Origin: Mycolicibacterium mageritense
Lineage (GTDB): Bacteria > Actinomycetota > Actinomycetes > Mycobacteriales > Mycobacteriaceae
DNA length: 64,000 nucleotides
Direction: 5' to 3'
Assembly: GCF_010727475.1 (NCBI RefSeq)
Contig: NZ_AP022567.1
Coordinates: forward strand, 5,022,001 to 5,086,000
The stretch's first letter is position 1. Every line of letters starts with the position of its first letter. Under the pieces are notes generated by a model. It made no database searches. It worked only from the letters and a program-made list of their open reading frames with translations, and had not been told where the DNA came from. Positions 9,311-17,642 of the stretch are shown one piece after another. The translations under genes were made by a program, and so were the position numbers.

Positions 9311-9732
9311 GCGGCCTTCACCAAGCAGTACGTCGCAGCATTCACGCCGTGTGCCGTCCTTTCGTCTTTGACCTCGTCGTCGACGGTGACGCGGCAGCCG
9401 ATCGAATCACCATTGCCCTGCACCATCAGGTTGGGTTGTACGGACGGGATCGTCGTCTCCAACCGAAGGGTCCACGGCAGGGCGGCGGACTCGACTCGCT
9501 GCGGAAGGCCCTGTAGGTCCATGTAATTGACAGTGGCGGTCGTGCCGGTACCGAAGACCTCGTAGACGACGACCTTGGGATTGAACTTCTGAGCCGTGTC
9601 GGCCCCGACCGGCGTCACCACCGCGCCGTCGGAGCCGAACACCGATCGGAGGTTGATTACGGCCACAACGCCGATGGCGATGGCGACCACGATGAGTATC
9701 GGTAGCCAGGCGCGTCTGACTGCGGCGGTCAC
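9307..9732 (-). CDS. MmpS-family accessory protein
   Basis: This 141-residue single-pass membrane protein has TAAVRRAWLPILIVVAIAIGVVAVINL-type N-terminal text and a periplasmic beta-rich domain (VVYEVFG, VNYMDLQGLPQRV, LPWTLRLETT, GCRVTVDDEV), the MmpS signature. GTG at 9732 is chosen because GGAGGA sits just upstream and MmpS proteins normally begin at this point; ATG 9744 overlaps that site. The stop overlaps the mmpL ATG (ATGA). It is the first gene of the operon and probably assembles with MmpL. Confidence 0.9.
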   Translation of the reverse strand: MTAAVRRAWLPILIVVAIAIGVVAVINLRSVFGSDGAVVTPVGADTAQKFNPKVVVYEVFGTGTTATVNYMDLQGLPQRVESAALPWTLRLETTIPSVQPNLMVQGNGDSIGCRVTVDDEVKDERTAHGVNAATYCLVKAA

Positions 9733-9860
9733 GGATTCCTCCATCTCTGCGAAACGGTGTGGTGTCCACATTTGGTTCTGCGCACAGAGGAGTGCTCGGG
9801 GACGACGGTCAAGGTCGAGCCTTTCCACGTAGGTCCGCGGACCAGCCAGAACAGGGCGCG

Positions 9861-9930
9861 TTAGGTAGTCAACCTAAACGCGATAAACGGATGAAGTCAA
9901 TCCACTTATGACGGCGATCACCTAAAGTGG
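9861..9930. promoter_or_regulatory. TetR operator candidates upstream of mmpS
   Basis: In the mmpS/tetR intergenic region the perfect inverted repeat TTAGGT-AGTCA-ACCTAA lies at 9861-9877. A further ACCTAA is at 9920-9925, inside a second pair of inverted arms CCACTT (9902-9907) and AAGTGG (9925-9930) that ends just before the tetR GTG. The arrangement fits autoregulation plus control of mmpS. It has not been tested. Confidence 0.55.
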
Positions 9931-9934
9931 TCGC

Positions 9935-10603
9935 GTGACCGCCGCCGAAGAACCCCGCCGCTCACTGCGTAAGGACGCAGAGCGCAATCGGCAGCGTGTG
10001 CTCGAATCCGCGCGGGAACTGTTCGCCGAAAAAGGCATCGAGGCGACGCTCAACGACGTGGCGCGTCACGCCAACGTCGGGGTGGGCACGGTGTACCGGC
10101 GATTCGCCACCAAGGAAGAACTGCTCGACGCGGTCTTCGAAAACGGCATCGATCAACTGGTCGCTCTTGCGGAAGTAGCTCTGCAACAAGAGGATTCGTG
10201 GGACGGATTCGTCTGGTTCGTGGAGCAGATGTGTGAGCTGACTGCCACCGATCGCGGGCTGCGCGAGATGGTCTACAGCAAGGTCTACGGCGGATGTGGG
10301 GTCGAGTCGTCGCGACTGCGACTTGTTCCGAGGATCTCGAAGCTCGTCGAGCGGGCACGCGATGACGGCCACCTGCGGCCCGATGTCGAACACACGGACA
10401 TGCCGATTCTCGGCCTGTTGGCGGGCACGGTCAGTGAATGGGCGGGTCACGTCGAGCCCGAACTGTGGCGTCGCTACGTCGGCCTGCTGCTCGACGGCAT
10501 GCGCAATCGCGACGGGCAACCGCGCCTGCGGGTCGACGCGCTGAACGAGGACCAGATGGACGCCGCCATGCACGGTTGGCGGCCGCCCGGGTGTCCGAAG
10601 TAG
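9935..10603 (+). CDS. TetR-family repressor, likely of mmpS-mmpL
   Basis: This 222-residue regulator has an N-terminal TetR HTH (residues about 14-60: RQRVLESARELFAEKGIEATLNDVARHANVGVGTVYRRFATKEEL) and a helical C-terminal ligand domain. It is transcribed divergently from mmpS across about 200 bp with inverted repeats, the layout in which mycobacterial TetR proteins repress MmpS/MmpL operons. The start is a GTG with only a weak Shine-Dalgarno. The ligand is unknown. Confidence 0.88.
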   Translation: MTAAEEPRRSLRKDAERNRQRVLESARELFAEKGIEATLNDVARHANVGVGTVYRRFATKEELLDAVFENGIDQLVALAEVALQQEDSWDGFVWFVEQMCELTATDRGLREMVYSKVYGGCGVESSRLRLVPRISKLVERARDDGHLRPDVEHTDMPILGLLAGTVSEWAGHVEPELWRRYVGLLLDGMRNRDGQPRLRVDALNEDQMDAAMHGWRPPGCPK

Positions 10604-10772
10604 CGCGAACGATTTGGCCGACTTCGCCTGACGGGCCTCGGCGGGCGTGTATGTTCAGTCCTGTTACACCCATTTGGAAGTAATTGTCCGGCTCGGGACC
10701 GGAAAGGTGCGGCATGGCTCTCTGTTAATGCTCTGCGCCACAAATGGATTCATTGAGTGCCAGTCTCAGCAG

Positions 10773-10788
10773 CAGCCCGTCAGGGCTG
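10773..10788 (+). other. Small hairpin in the leader of the MetX-like gene
   Basis: CAGCCC-GTCA-GGGCTG forms a perfect six-pair stem ending four bases before the GGAAGGAG Shine-Dalgarno of the next gene. A competing stem, GTCAG/CTGAC, overlaps it. It could modulate translation. The leader also contains GAGTGCCAG, reminiscent of actinobacterial SAM aptamers, but no full aptamer could be drawn. Confidence 0.3.
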
Positions 10789-10805
10789 ACCGGAAGGAGT
10801 TCATC

Positions 10806-11855
10806 GTGCCTGCCCCCACTGATGCCGAGTACTTCGAACTCGGCGACTTCACCATGCAGAGCGGTTTCACGCTGCGCAACGCAACCCTGGCCTACAAGTC
10901 CTACGGCACCCTCAATGCCGACAAGACCAACGTGATCGTCTATCCCACTTGGTATTCAGGGTGGCACACCGACAACGAATGGTTGATCGGCACCGACAAG
11001 ACACTCAACCCCGACGAGTGGTTCATCATCGTGCCCAACATGCTCGGCAACGGACTGTCGTCCTCGCCGTCGAACATGCCTGCGCCTTACGATCGGGCCC
11101 GCTTTCCCGCCGTCACGTTCTACGACCAGGTGGAGGCCCAGCACAAGCTGGTCACCGAGAAGTTCGGCATATCGACCATCGCGCTCGTCACGGGTTGGTC
11201 GATGGGTGCCGGTCAGACCTACCAGTGGGCGGTGAGCCATCCCGAGATGGTGCAGCGGGCGGCACCGTTCTGTGGCTCGAGCATCACGGCACCACACAAC
11301 AAGGTGTTCCTGGAATCGTTGATCTACGCGTTGACCGCGGACGCCGTGTGGGCCGACGGGGACTATTCGCCAGACCGCCTTCCGATCAAGGGTCTGCGCG
11401 CGTTCGCCCGGGTGTACTCGGGCTGGGGCTTCTCGCAGGCGTTCTATTGGGAGGAGGCGTGGCGCGAGATGGGCTTCACGTCGTTCGACGACTTTCTCTA
11501 CGGGTTTTGGGAGAACTTCTTCCGCGATGGGCGTGACCCCAACAATCTGATCGCGATGCTGCGGACGTGGCACAGCGGCAACGTCGGTAACACGCCGGGG
11601 TTCGGTGGTGACGTGGAGAAGGCGCTGGCCTCGATCAAGTGTCCGCTGCTGGCGATGCCCGCCGAGAAGGATCTCTACTTTCCGCCGGAGGACGAGCAGT
11701 GGGCCGGCCAGTTCATCGCCGACGGCGAGGTGCGCGTCATCCCCGGAATCTGGGGGCACTTCGCCGGCGGTGGGGTGAACCCTGTCGACACCGCGTTCAT
11801 CGATGCGGGGCTTCGGGATCTCATGGCGAAGCCCGGGTATTCGCCCTCGGCGTGA
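10806..11855 (+). CDS. Alpha/beta hydrolase, MetX (homoserine O-acetyltransferase)-like
   Basis: This 349-residue cytoplasmic alpha/beta-fold protein starts at GTG 10806, six bases after GGAAGGAG. Text typical of the MetX-like group is present: NATLAYKSYGTLN, a nucleophile elbow GWSMGAG (Ser132), an acid in PAEKDLYFPPED and the final histidine in GHFAGG. True MetX acyltransferases are usually somewhat longer and sit with metC/metA. This stand-alone version may use another acyl acceptor, so I avoid calling it metX. Its leader carries a small hairpin. Confidence 0.75.
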   Translation: MPAPTDAEYFELGDFTMQSGFTLRNATLAYKSYGTLNADKTNVIVYPTWYSGWHTDNEWLIGTDKTLNPDEWFIIVPNMLGNGLSSSPSNMPAPYDRARFPAVTFYDQVEAQHKLVTEKFGISTIALVTGWSMGAGQTYQWAVSHPEMVQRAAPFCGSSITAPHNKVFLESLIYALTADAVWADGDYSPDRLPIKGLRAFARVYSGWGFSQAFYWEEAWREMGFTSFDDFLYGFWENFFRDGRDPNNLIAMLRTWHSGNVGNTPGFGGDVEKALASIKCPLLAMPAEKDLYFPPEDEQWAGQFIADGEVRVIPGIWGHFAGGGVNPVDTAFIDAGLRDLMAKPGYSPSA

Positions 11856-12025
11856 CCTGAGATCGCTTGCAGCCGAACGCTTTCGACATGTTCGGGCAAG
11901 TGTCACCCGGCAGCGCAAATCCTTCGGCCCGGCAGGAGAGCTGCTCTTCTGGCATGGAGACCGGCTGTCAGCAGCCCTGAAATGCGGTTGCGGTGAGTAG
12001 GTCGCGTCGTTTTAGGGTTTGGTCG

Positions 12026-13154
12026 ATGCTTCCCGTTGTGTGGCTTGTTGGTACGTCAGGCGTGGGGAAGTCCACGGTGGGGTGGCAGGTGCGGGCCGAT
12101 CTCGCCGCAGCGGGCGTCGCGGCCGCCTTCGTAGATTCCGACCAGCTTCGGCTGGCCGTTGGTCTTGGCGGCGCGTTCGAAACTGAGCTCATCGCGAGGA
12201 GTTTGCGCGCGCTCGAACCTGGCTACCGCGACGCCGGTGCCGCGCTGCTGGTCGTCGCCGGGCTGGCAGACGACCCAGCGCATCTTTCGGAGCTGCTTCC
12301 GGGCGTGAGGCGCGCTGACATCCTGGTCTGTCATCTGCACGCAGACGATGCAGCAATTCGCGACCGGATCCTTCGGAGAGGATGGCAGGTCTACCTCGCC
12401 GGCAGCGAAGTCGAGTACGCCACGCGCATCGACCGAGGCTGGGCGGATCTGCGGATCGACACCAGCACTCTTTCGCCAGGCGACGTTGCGGCGACGGTGA
12501 GCCGGGCTGCACTGGCGCACCTGCGTCGAGTCCCCCGGGGCGCGAGCCGCGATGCCGCGGAGGGCACTGACGGGCGTTCCGCGGACGGGTTGTCGGCTCG
12601 TGTACTGCTGCTGGCCGGACCCGGCGGCGTCGGCACGTCGACGATCGGGGTTCGAGGTCTACAGGCAGCTCGCGAAGTCCGGCCGCCGGGTGGGATACCT
12701 CGACCTTCACCAGTTGGGTTTTGTCGGCGCGGATCCGCGCGGCGATCAACTTGCCTTTCTTCGGTCGCGCAACGCTCGAGCCGCGGCTGCAACGCTGGCC
12801 GGAACCGGCATCGACACGATTGTGATCACCGCTGATTTGGTCACGGCCAAAGTTGTGCTCGATACACCTCAGTGGCGCGACACCGATGTCATGGCGTTCG
12901 AACTGCATGCGGACCCGTCGACGATCGCTGAACGGATCAGATTGCGAGCACAAGGGCACGCACCACCCATTGCCGGTGATCACCGTCGCGGACTGTCAGG
13001 ATCCGCCCTCGACGAATCGATCAACACGAGTCTGGCCGAGGCGAGTCAACGTCGGTTCAGGATTGCTGGAGCAAACCGGGTGTCCGCCGACGCAGCCGAA
13101 CCGGCCACCACCGCCACATCCATCATTTCGACCGCGGGATTGAGCCGCTGCTGA
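12026..13154 (+). pseudogene. Tandem P-loop kinase-like protein, frameshifted
   Basis: Two P-loop kinase-like halves are encoded in one gene broken by a +1 shift. The first half (from ATG 12026, or GTG 11993) has WLVGTSGVGKST and FVDSDQLRLAVG. The second begins LLLAGPGGVGTSTIG in the same frame and then leaves it: the expected continuation FEVYRQLAKSGRRVGYLDLHQLG is read only after dropping one G from the GGGG run at 12647-12650. With that repair the frame stays open to 13154, about 375 residues. Each half resembles a small nucleotide or shikimate-type kinase; the substrate is unknown. It is either a real mutation or a sequencing error. Confidence 0.7.
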
Positions 13155-13303
13155 CCGCGTGCGTGCGAAAGGTGCGGCCCCATGGTGACGCCCGCCACGT
13201 GTTAATTGTGAGTTTCCTCGCCCGGCGGCCTTTGGGCTCGTCGTTCAAAGACACCCGGTGTCACAATCGGTTACGTGAGCGTTACACGGGGTATGAGGCA
13301 TCG

Positions 13304-13906
13304 ATGAGTGCGATGCTACGTGGGCGTCATGCTTGGGTCTTTCGCGCGCTGAGCCGTAACCCCCTGGTCCGACGCCAAGATCGAATCGAAGCACTTGCTG
13401 TGGTGCTCGGGCTGATTGTTGTCGTCCTCGCCATTCCGGTGATCGTGCACCTGGGCCGCGACCACTTCGCTCGCAGTGTCGACCGCATCGAGCAGCAGAC
13501 GCGTTCGCTGCAGAAGGTCGAAGCCACCGTCGTCGAAGCCCGGTCGAGTGCGCCCAACCGCTACACCACGGCCAGTCGTACCGTGCGGGCCGAGTGGAAG
13601 GCCGGCTTCGAGGACCGCGTCGAAACCGTCCAAGGCCCCGCCAAGGTCGAGGTCGGCGACCGCATTCCCGTCTGGCTCGACGAGCATGGCGCCGTCACGC
13701 GGCCCCCGCAGACCGTGGCCGACGCGCGCGGATATGCCGCCGCATTCGGCATCGGGCTGTGGTTGGGCACAGCCGCGGCGAGTGCCACCGCTGTGATGTT
13801 GACCCGGATGACCCTGGACCGACGTCGCTTCGATGCCTGGGACTACGAGTGGAAGCTGATCAGTACCCCCGGCGGCGGATGGGCCAACAGCGGCAAAACC
13901 GAGTGA
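13304..13906 (+). CDS. Rv1733c-family two-helix membrane protein
   Basis: This 200-residue mycobacterial membrane protein has one helix near residues 35-55 (EALAVVLGLIVVVLAIPVIVH), a central extracytoplasmic beta-rich stretch (ATVVEARS...VQGPAKVEVGDRIPVWLDEHG) and a second helix near 150-175. This layout and text are those of the Rv1733c family. ATG 13304 (MSAMLRGRHAWVFRAL) is preferred over longer in-frame starts. Function is unknown; Rv1733c itself is a dormancy-regulon antigen. Confidence 0.75.
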   Translation: MSAMLRGRHAWVFRALSRNPLVRRQDRIEALAVVLGLIVVVLAIPVIVHLGRDHFARSVDRIEQQTRSLQKVEATVVEARSSAPNRYTTASRTVRAEWKAGFEDRVETVQGPAKVEVGDRIPVWLDEHGAVTRPPQTVADARGYAAAFGIGLWLGTAAASATAVMLTRMTLDRRRFDAWDYEWKLISTPGGGWANSGKTE

Positions 13907-13909
13907 CGC

Positions 13910-14692
13910 TCAGCCGTTGGTCGCGGCGAACGCCTCGATCCAATTGCTGAATTCGGTGGCGAGGTGCCATCGGTGCGCGGCCACCATCGGGGTCGGAAAT
14001 CGGTCCGGAAAAGCGACGGTGAGCAGGGCTGTCATCCTGCCGTCTGCATCGCGGAACTGATGGCGCACGCCGCCGATCACGAGCCCGTCGTCGAGCACCG
14101 CCTGGCCGGCAATCTGGACCGGGTAATCCGCGTGGACGGGCACGTGCACTGCCTCGGGGGCCGAGTAGTCGACGAGGAATCTGGTGGCCATCGGGGATCC
14201 GCCGGTGGTCTCGACCACCTCTTGCCGACCGTCTGGTAACCCGCGCAGCAGGTAATGGTCGGGGCAGGCATCGAGCATGGCGGCCTCGTCATTGTTGGTC
14301 GTCAGGGCGTCGAACCATTCGGCGAAGGCGCCCGCCGAGCAACCCGGCGCGGTGAGCTCGATGACGCTGTGCCTTTGACGGCCCCGACTCGCGGCGACAG
14401 CAAGCCGCGCGGCCCGTTCCGACAGGGCGATCTCGTGCCGGAGCATGGCGTAGATGCCGGGGTGACCCAATCGGGACTTGACCGCGAGCAGCGCTGAACG
14501 GCGGGTTGCGAGGTCAGCGGCGCGGATGCTGTCGATGGGATCGTCGAGAATCTCGGTGAGCGCCCGGGATCCCAGCCGGGACGCGAACTTTTTCAGGACA
14601 GCCTCGGCCCGGCGCGATTCCCACCGGTGAACATCGGTCCGCGACACCGGCCGTCCGTCGATGATCGCCTCGATCGCAAGTGTTTCCGTCAA
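13910..14692 (-). CDS. Hypothetical protein in TetR operon
   Basis: This is a cytoplasmic protein of about 260 residues that I do not recognise. The first 115 residues look helical and charged. The second half is mixed alpha/beta with an SnoaL/NTF2-like flavour (FAEWFDALTTNNDEAAMLDACPDHYLLRG, VHADYPVQIAGQAVLDDGLVIGGVRHQFRDADGR), which is only a suggestion. The likely start is TTG 14692 after AAAGG, 11 bases downstream of the TetR stop; ATG 14767 would run deep into the TetR gene. It is probably co-transcribed with that regulator. Confidence 0.6.
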   Translation of the reverse strand: MTETLAIEAIIDGRPVSRTDVHRWESRRAEAVLKKFASRLGSRALTEILDDPIDSIRAADLATRRSALLAVKSRLGHPGIYAMLRHEIALSERAARLAVAASRGRQRHSVIELTAPGCSAGAFAEWFDALTTNNDEAAMLDACPDHYLLRGLPDGRQEVVETTGGSPMATRFLVDYSAPEAVHVPVHADYPVQIAGQAVLDDGLVIGGVRHQFRDADGRMTALLTVAFPDRFPTPMVAAHRWHLATEFSNWIEAFAATNG

Positions 14693-14703
14693 GATCGTGC
14701 CTT

Positions 14704-15303
14704 TCAGTCGGCGACGTGCGGCCGCGGGCGGATGCCGTCGAGCACCGCGTCGGTCAGTCGGGTGCACAGTTCCTCGCCGAATTGCTCCCGCGTGACCAGG
14801 GTGCGGAACTGCAGCGGCGCGACGAGCATCTCCAGAACGAGTCGCGCGTCAGTTTCCGGTGGTAGCTCGCCGCGCTCGACGGCTCGGTCGACGATCGTCC
14901 GCGTCAACGCGAGCCGCGTCGTCCAGAATTCGAATCGAACTGTTTGCCAGCGTGATTCGTCTCCACCCGTGGCCAGCGCCTGGGCCAGTGCTCTGCCGAT
15001 GGACGTGTTGAGATAGGCCGCGATCGCAGTCAGGAGCCGGTAGAGGTCGGCGCGGACCGACCCGGTATCGGGTACGGGAATGGTGTGGCGACTGTAATCG
15101 AGCAGTGTGTCGGTGATCAGGTTGTCCCGCGTGCCCCAGCGTCGATAGATCGAGGTCGCGTGCACACCGGCCCGCGCCGCGACGTCGTTGACCGTGAAGT
15201 CGGTCAAGCCCTTTTCCGCGATCACCGCGACGGTGGCCTCGATGACCGACTGCCGGACCCGCGCGGAGCGGCCGCCGGGGCGTCGGCGTGGCTCGGTGGT
15301 CAT
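14704..15303 (-). CDS. TetR-family regulator
   Basis: This 199-residue repressor has an HTH at residues about 17-62 (VIEATVAVIAEKGLTDFTVNDVAARAGVHATSIYRRWGTRDNL) and a C-terminal domain of the TetR_C_16/PsrA-like kind (TGGDESRWQTVRFEFWTTRLALT). It starts at ATG 15303 (MTTEPRRRPGGRSARVRQ). It is divergent from the SDR gene at 15416 and co-directional with the unknown gene at 13910. A long inverted repeat lies in the shared promoter region. Confidence 0.87.
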   Translation of the reverse strand: MTTEPRRRPGGRSARVRQSVIEATVAVIAEKGLTDFTVNDVAARAGVHATSIYRRWGTRDNLITDTLLDYSRHTIPVPDTGSVRADLYRLLTAIAAYLNTSIGRALAQALATGGDESRWQTVRFEFWTTRLALTRTIVDRAVERGELPPETDARLVLEMLVAPLQFRTLVTREQFGEELCTRLTDAVLDGIRPRPHVAD

Positions 15304-15314
15304 GCGGTCACCCC

Positions 15315-15383
15315 TAAAGGCTAGTGGGTATTGCCTTAAGAGTGGCACGGCACGATCGTTAACGCAATAGCGAATAGCCTTTA
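15315..15383. promoter_or_regulatory. Paired inverted-repeat half-sites between TetR and SDR genes
   Basis: TAAAGGCTA at 15315-15323 and its exact complement TAGCCTTTA at 15375-15383 lie 60 bp apart (start to start) in the divergent promoter region, each arm close to one of the two genes. The 9-bp match fits two half-operators or a looping arrangement for the adjacent TetR protein. No function has been shown. Confidence 0.45.
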
Positions 15384-15415
15384 TCGCGAGTTCGTGGGCG
15401 GGGGACAATCGCTGC

Positions 15416-16153
15416 GTGCAAAAAGTCGTGGTGATCACCGGAGCGGGCAGTGGCATCGGCCGGGAAACGGCGCGTGTACTGCTCGACGCCGGCCACCACG
15501 TCGTGCTGGCCGGCCGTACGGCCGAATCGCTGGCCGCAACCGCGGACAGTCGGCCGAATGCCCGCGTGGTCCCGACGGACGTCACCGATGCCGCCTCGGT
15601 GCGGGCACTGTTCGCCGACGTGGTGTCGACGTTCGGGCGCGTCGATGTGCTGTTCAACAACGCCGGCGTGTTCGGCCCGTCGGCGTCGGTCGCCGAGATC
15701 GACGACGACGGATGGCAGGCCGCGTGGCGGACCAACGTCGACGGCGCGGTGTTCTGTGCGCGTGAAGCCGCGCGCATCATGTCGGGGCAACTGCCGCGCG
15801 GTGGGCGCATCATCAACAACGGCTCGCTGTCCGCGCACCGACCCCGCCCCAAGAGCCTCGCCTATACCGTCACCAAGCACGCGATCAGCGGCTTGACCGC
15901 CTCAATGTTGTTGGATCTGCGCGACCTTGACATCTGCGTGACGCAGATCGACATCGGCAATGCCGCCACCAGCATGACGGCCGGGTTCAGTCATCAGACG
16001 CCGCAGGCGAACGGAAGCCTGGCCGCCGAGCCGACTTTCGACGTGGTGCATGTCGCGCGTGCGATCGCCCATCTGGTCGATCTGCCGCTCGACGTCTCGG
16101 TCCCGTCGTTGACCGTGATGGCACGGGCGATGCCGTACTTCGGCCGGGGTTGA
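15416..16153 (+). CDS. Short-chain dehydrogenase/reductase
   Basis: This is a 245-residue classical SDR oxidoreductase with TGAGSGIG at residues 8-15, NNAG at 81-84, catalytic Ser137 and Tyr150-xxx-Lys154 (YTVTKH). Start is GTG at 15416. It faces a TetR gene across a region with paired 9-bp inverted half-sites, so it is the probable target of that repressor. Substrate is not predictable. Confidence 0.87.
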   Translation: MQKVVVITGAGSGIGRETARVLLDAGHHVVLAGRTAESLAATADSRPNARVVPTDVTDAASVRALFADVVSTFGRVDVLFNNAGVFGPSASVAEIDDDGWQAAWRTNVDGAVFCAREAARIMSGQLPRGGRIINNGSLSAHRPRPKSLAYTVTKHAISGLTASMLLDLRDLDICVTQIDIGNAATSMTAGFSHQTPQANGSLAAEPTFDVVHVARAIAHLVDLPLDVSVPSLTVMARAMPYFGRG

Positions 16154-16257
16154 ATCCTGGGTGCCGAACGCACCGAAAGTGGTTCGTGCCGGGACGATCT
16201 CGACACCGCGGCAGCGCCCGGCGAAAAGGTCGAGCGGGCACGGCGCTTCCTCATCTA

Positions 16258-16273
16258 CTATGTAGCTACGTAG
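16258..16273. promoter_or_regulatory. BlaI-type operator upstream of L,D-transpeptidase
   Basis: CTATGTAGCTACGTAG is a 16-bp dyad with a single mismatched pair, 46 bp before the transpeptidase ATG. It contains the TACGTAG element that recurs before the beta-lactamase-like gene. BlaI/MecI repressors bind dyads built from TAC/GTA half-sites, and a blaI gene follows downstream. Operator function is inferred. Confidence 0.6.
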
Positions 16274-16318
16274 ATAGCAGGGGGCATGCCTGTCCCGCTC
16301 GAGCCAGGAGAGGTCGCG

Positions 16319-17563
16319 ATGTTTGACCGCCCACGCCGGTATCTGACGTTGGTCGTCATTGCCGGGGTCGTGCTGGTGGCCGCACCGCAGAGCCGGTCGT
16401 CGGTCGCGGCGATCGCCCTGCCGGACGTTCCGGCGGCCGCCGAGGCTGAAGAGCCTGCGCCGCCGGTGGTCAGGATCGAGATCGACGGCGCGACCGACGG
16501 CGTGGCACCGGTCGGGACGGTACGGGCGGCCGCGACGTCGGGCGTGCTGGCCGACGTGCGGATGGTCAACGAGCAGGGCAGGGTGGTCGCGGGGCGGTTG
16601 ACCGCCGACGGTACGGAATGGATCCCTGCCGAACCGCTCGGCTACGGCCGCACCTACACGCTGAGCGCGACAGGTCGTGGCTCGGACTCGACTACGGTGA
16701 CCGAGATTTCGCGATTCTCGACCGTGGTGCCCCAGAACCAAACCCGCGTGGAGCTGACCACCACCTCCGGCGCGGCCCTCGTCGAAGGGGCGACCTACGG
16801 AGTCGGCACGGTGGTGGTGGCCCGCTTCGACGAGCCCATCGAGGACCGCGCTGCCGCCGAACGGCAATTGAAGGTCACCACCACGCCGTCGGTGGAGGGC
16901 GCGTGGTACTGGATCAACGACCGCAAGGCGCACTGGCGGCCCCGCGAGTACTTCCCGGCGGGCACCCGCGTCGACGTCGACGCCAGCATCTACGGAATCC
17001 AGCTGGGGGACGGGCTCTACGGTCAGCAGGACAACCGCGTGAGCTTCCGGATCGGCCGGTCGCACGTCACGATCGCCGACGACCTGACCAAGCAGATCAG
17101 CGTCTACGAAGACGGTGTGCTCGTGCGGACCATGCCGACATCCATGGGCCGGGGTGGCACCGAGACCGTCAACGGCAAGACGATTCACTTCTGGACCCAG
17201 CGCGGCGTCTACACCGTCATGGACAAGGCCAACCCGGTACTGATGGATTCGTCGACCTACGGACTGCCGGTGGACTCGCCGTCGGGGTACCGGATCAGCG
17301 TGCCGTATGCCACCCGGATCAGTCCGGACGGGATCTACCTGCATCAGCTCGAGGACACCGTGTGGGCACAAGGTGAGACCAACGTCTCGGCGGGCTGCCT
17401 GAATCTGTCGGCCGTGCACGCGAAATGGTTCTACGAGTTCTCGCAACCAGGCGATGTGGTCGAGATCCGCAACACCGGCGGTGAACCGCTGCAACACTGG
17501 CAGAACGGAGATTGGAGTGTGCCATGGGAGCAGTGGCGTCAGGGCAGTGCCTTGCGCAGCTAG
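16319..17563 (+). CDS. L,D-transpeptidase with Ig-like domains
   Basis: This 414-residue exported enzyme cross-links peptidoglycan 3-3 between meso-DAP residues. An N-terminal signal/anchor (residues about 7-25) is followed by two Ig-like beta domains (about 45-245) and a YkuD catalytic domain (VTIADDLTKQISVYEDG onward). The catalytic histidine is in YLHQLED and the cysteine is Cys359 or so in SAGCLNLS; most family members have SHGC there. ATG 16319 has AGGAGAGG upstream. It heads a stretch with blaI, blaR-like, dsbA-like and bla-like genes and has a BlaI-type dyad in front. Confidence 0.88.
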   Translation: MFDRPRRYLTLVVIAGVVLVAAPQSRSSVAAIALPDVPAAAEAEEPAPPVVRIEIDGATDGVAPVGTVRAAATSGVLADVRMVNEQGRVVAGRLTADGTEWIPAEPLGYGRTYTLSATGRGSDSTTVTEISRFSTVVPQNQTRVELTTTSGAALVEGATYGVGTVVVARFDEPIEDRAAAERQLKVTTTPSVEGAWYWINDRKAHWRPREYFPAGTRVDVDASIYGIQLGDGLYGQQDNRVSFRIGRSHVTIADDLTKQISVYEDGVLVRTMPTSMGRGGTETVNGKTIHFWTQRGVYTVMDKANPVLMDSSTYGLPVDSPSGYRISVPYATRISPDGIYLHQLEDTVWAQGETNVSAGCLNLSAVHAKWFYEFSQPGDVVEIRNTGGEPLQHWQNGDWSVPWEQWRQGSALRS

Positions 17564-17642
17564 CGCGGCCGATAGCCTCTGACGACAGGGGCGGCGCGAC
17601 AGCCGCCGCAGTGAATCGTCGGTGTCTCTAGGAGTCAGTCCG

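Noticed and set aside
7142..9526. 794-codon plus-strand frame opposite mmpL
   Set aside because: It is the shadow of mmpL with Arg/His/Gly-rich nonsense composition and no ribosome site or domain.
10740..10805. Possible SAM riboswitch before the MetX-like gene
   Set aside because: The leader has GAGTGCCAG and a CAGCCC/GGGCTG hairpin, but fewer than 70 bases remain before the start and no closing P1 stem or pseudoknot could be drawn.
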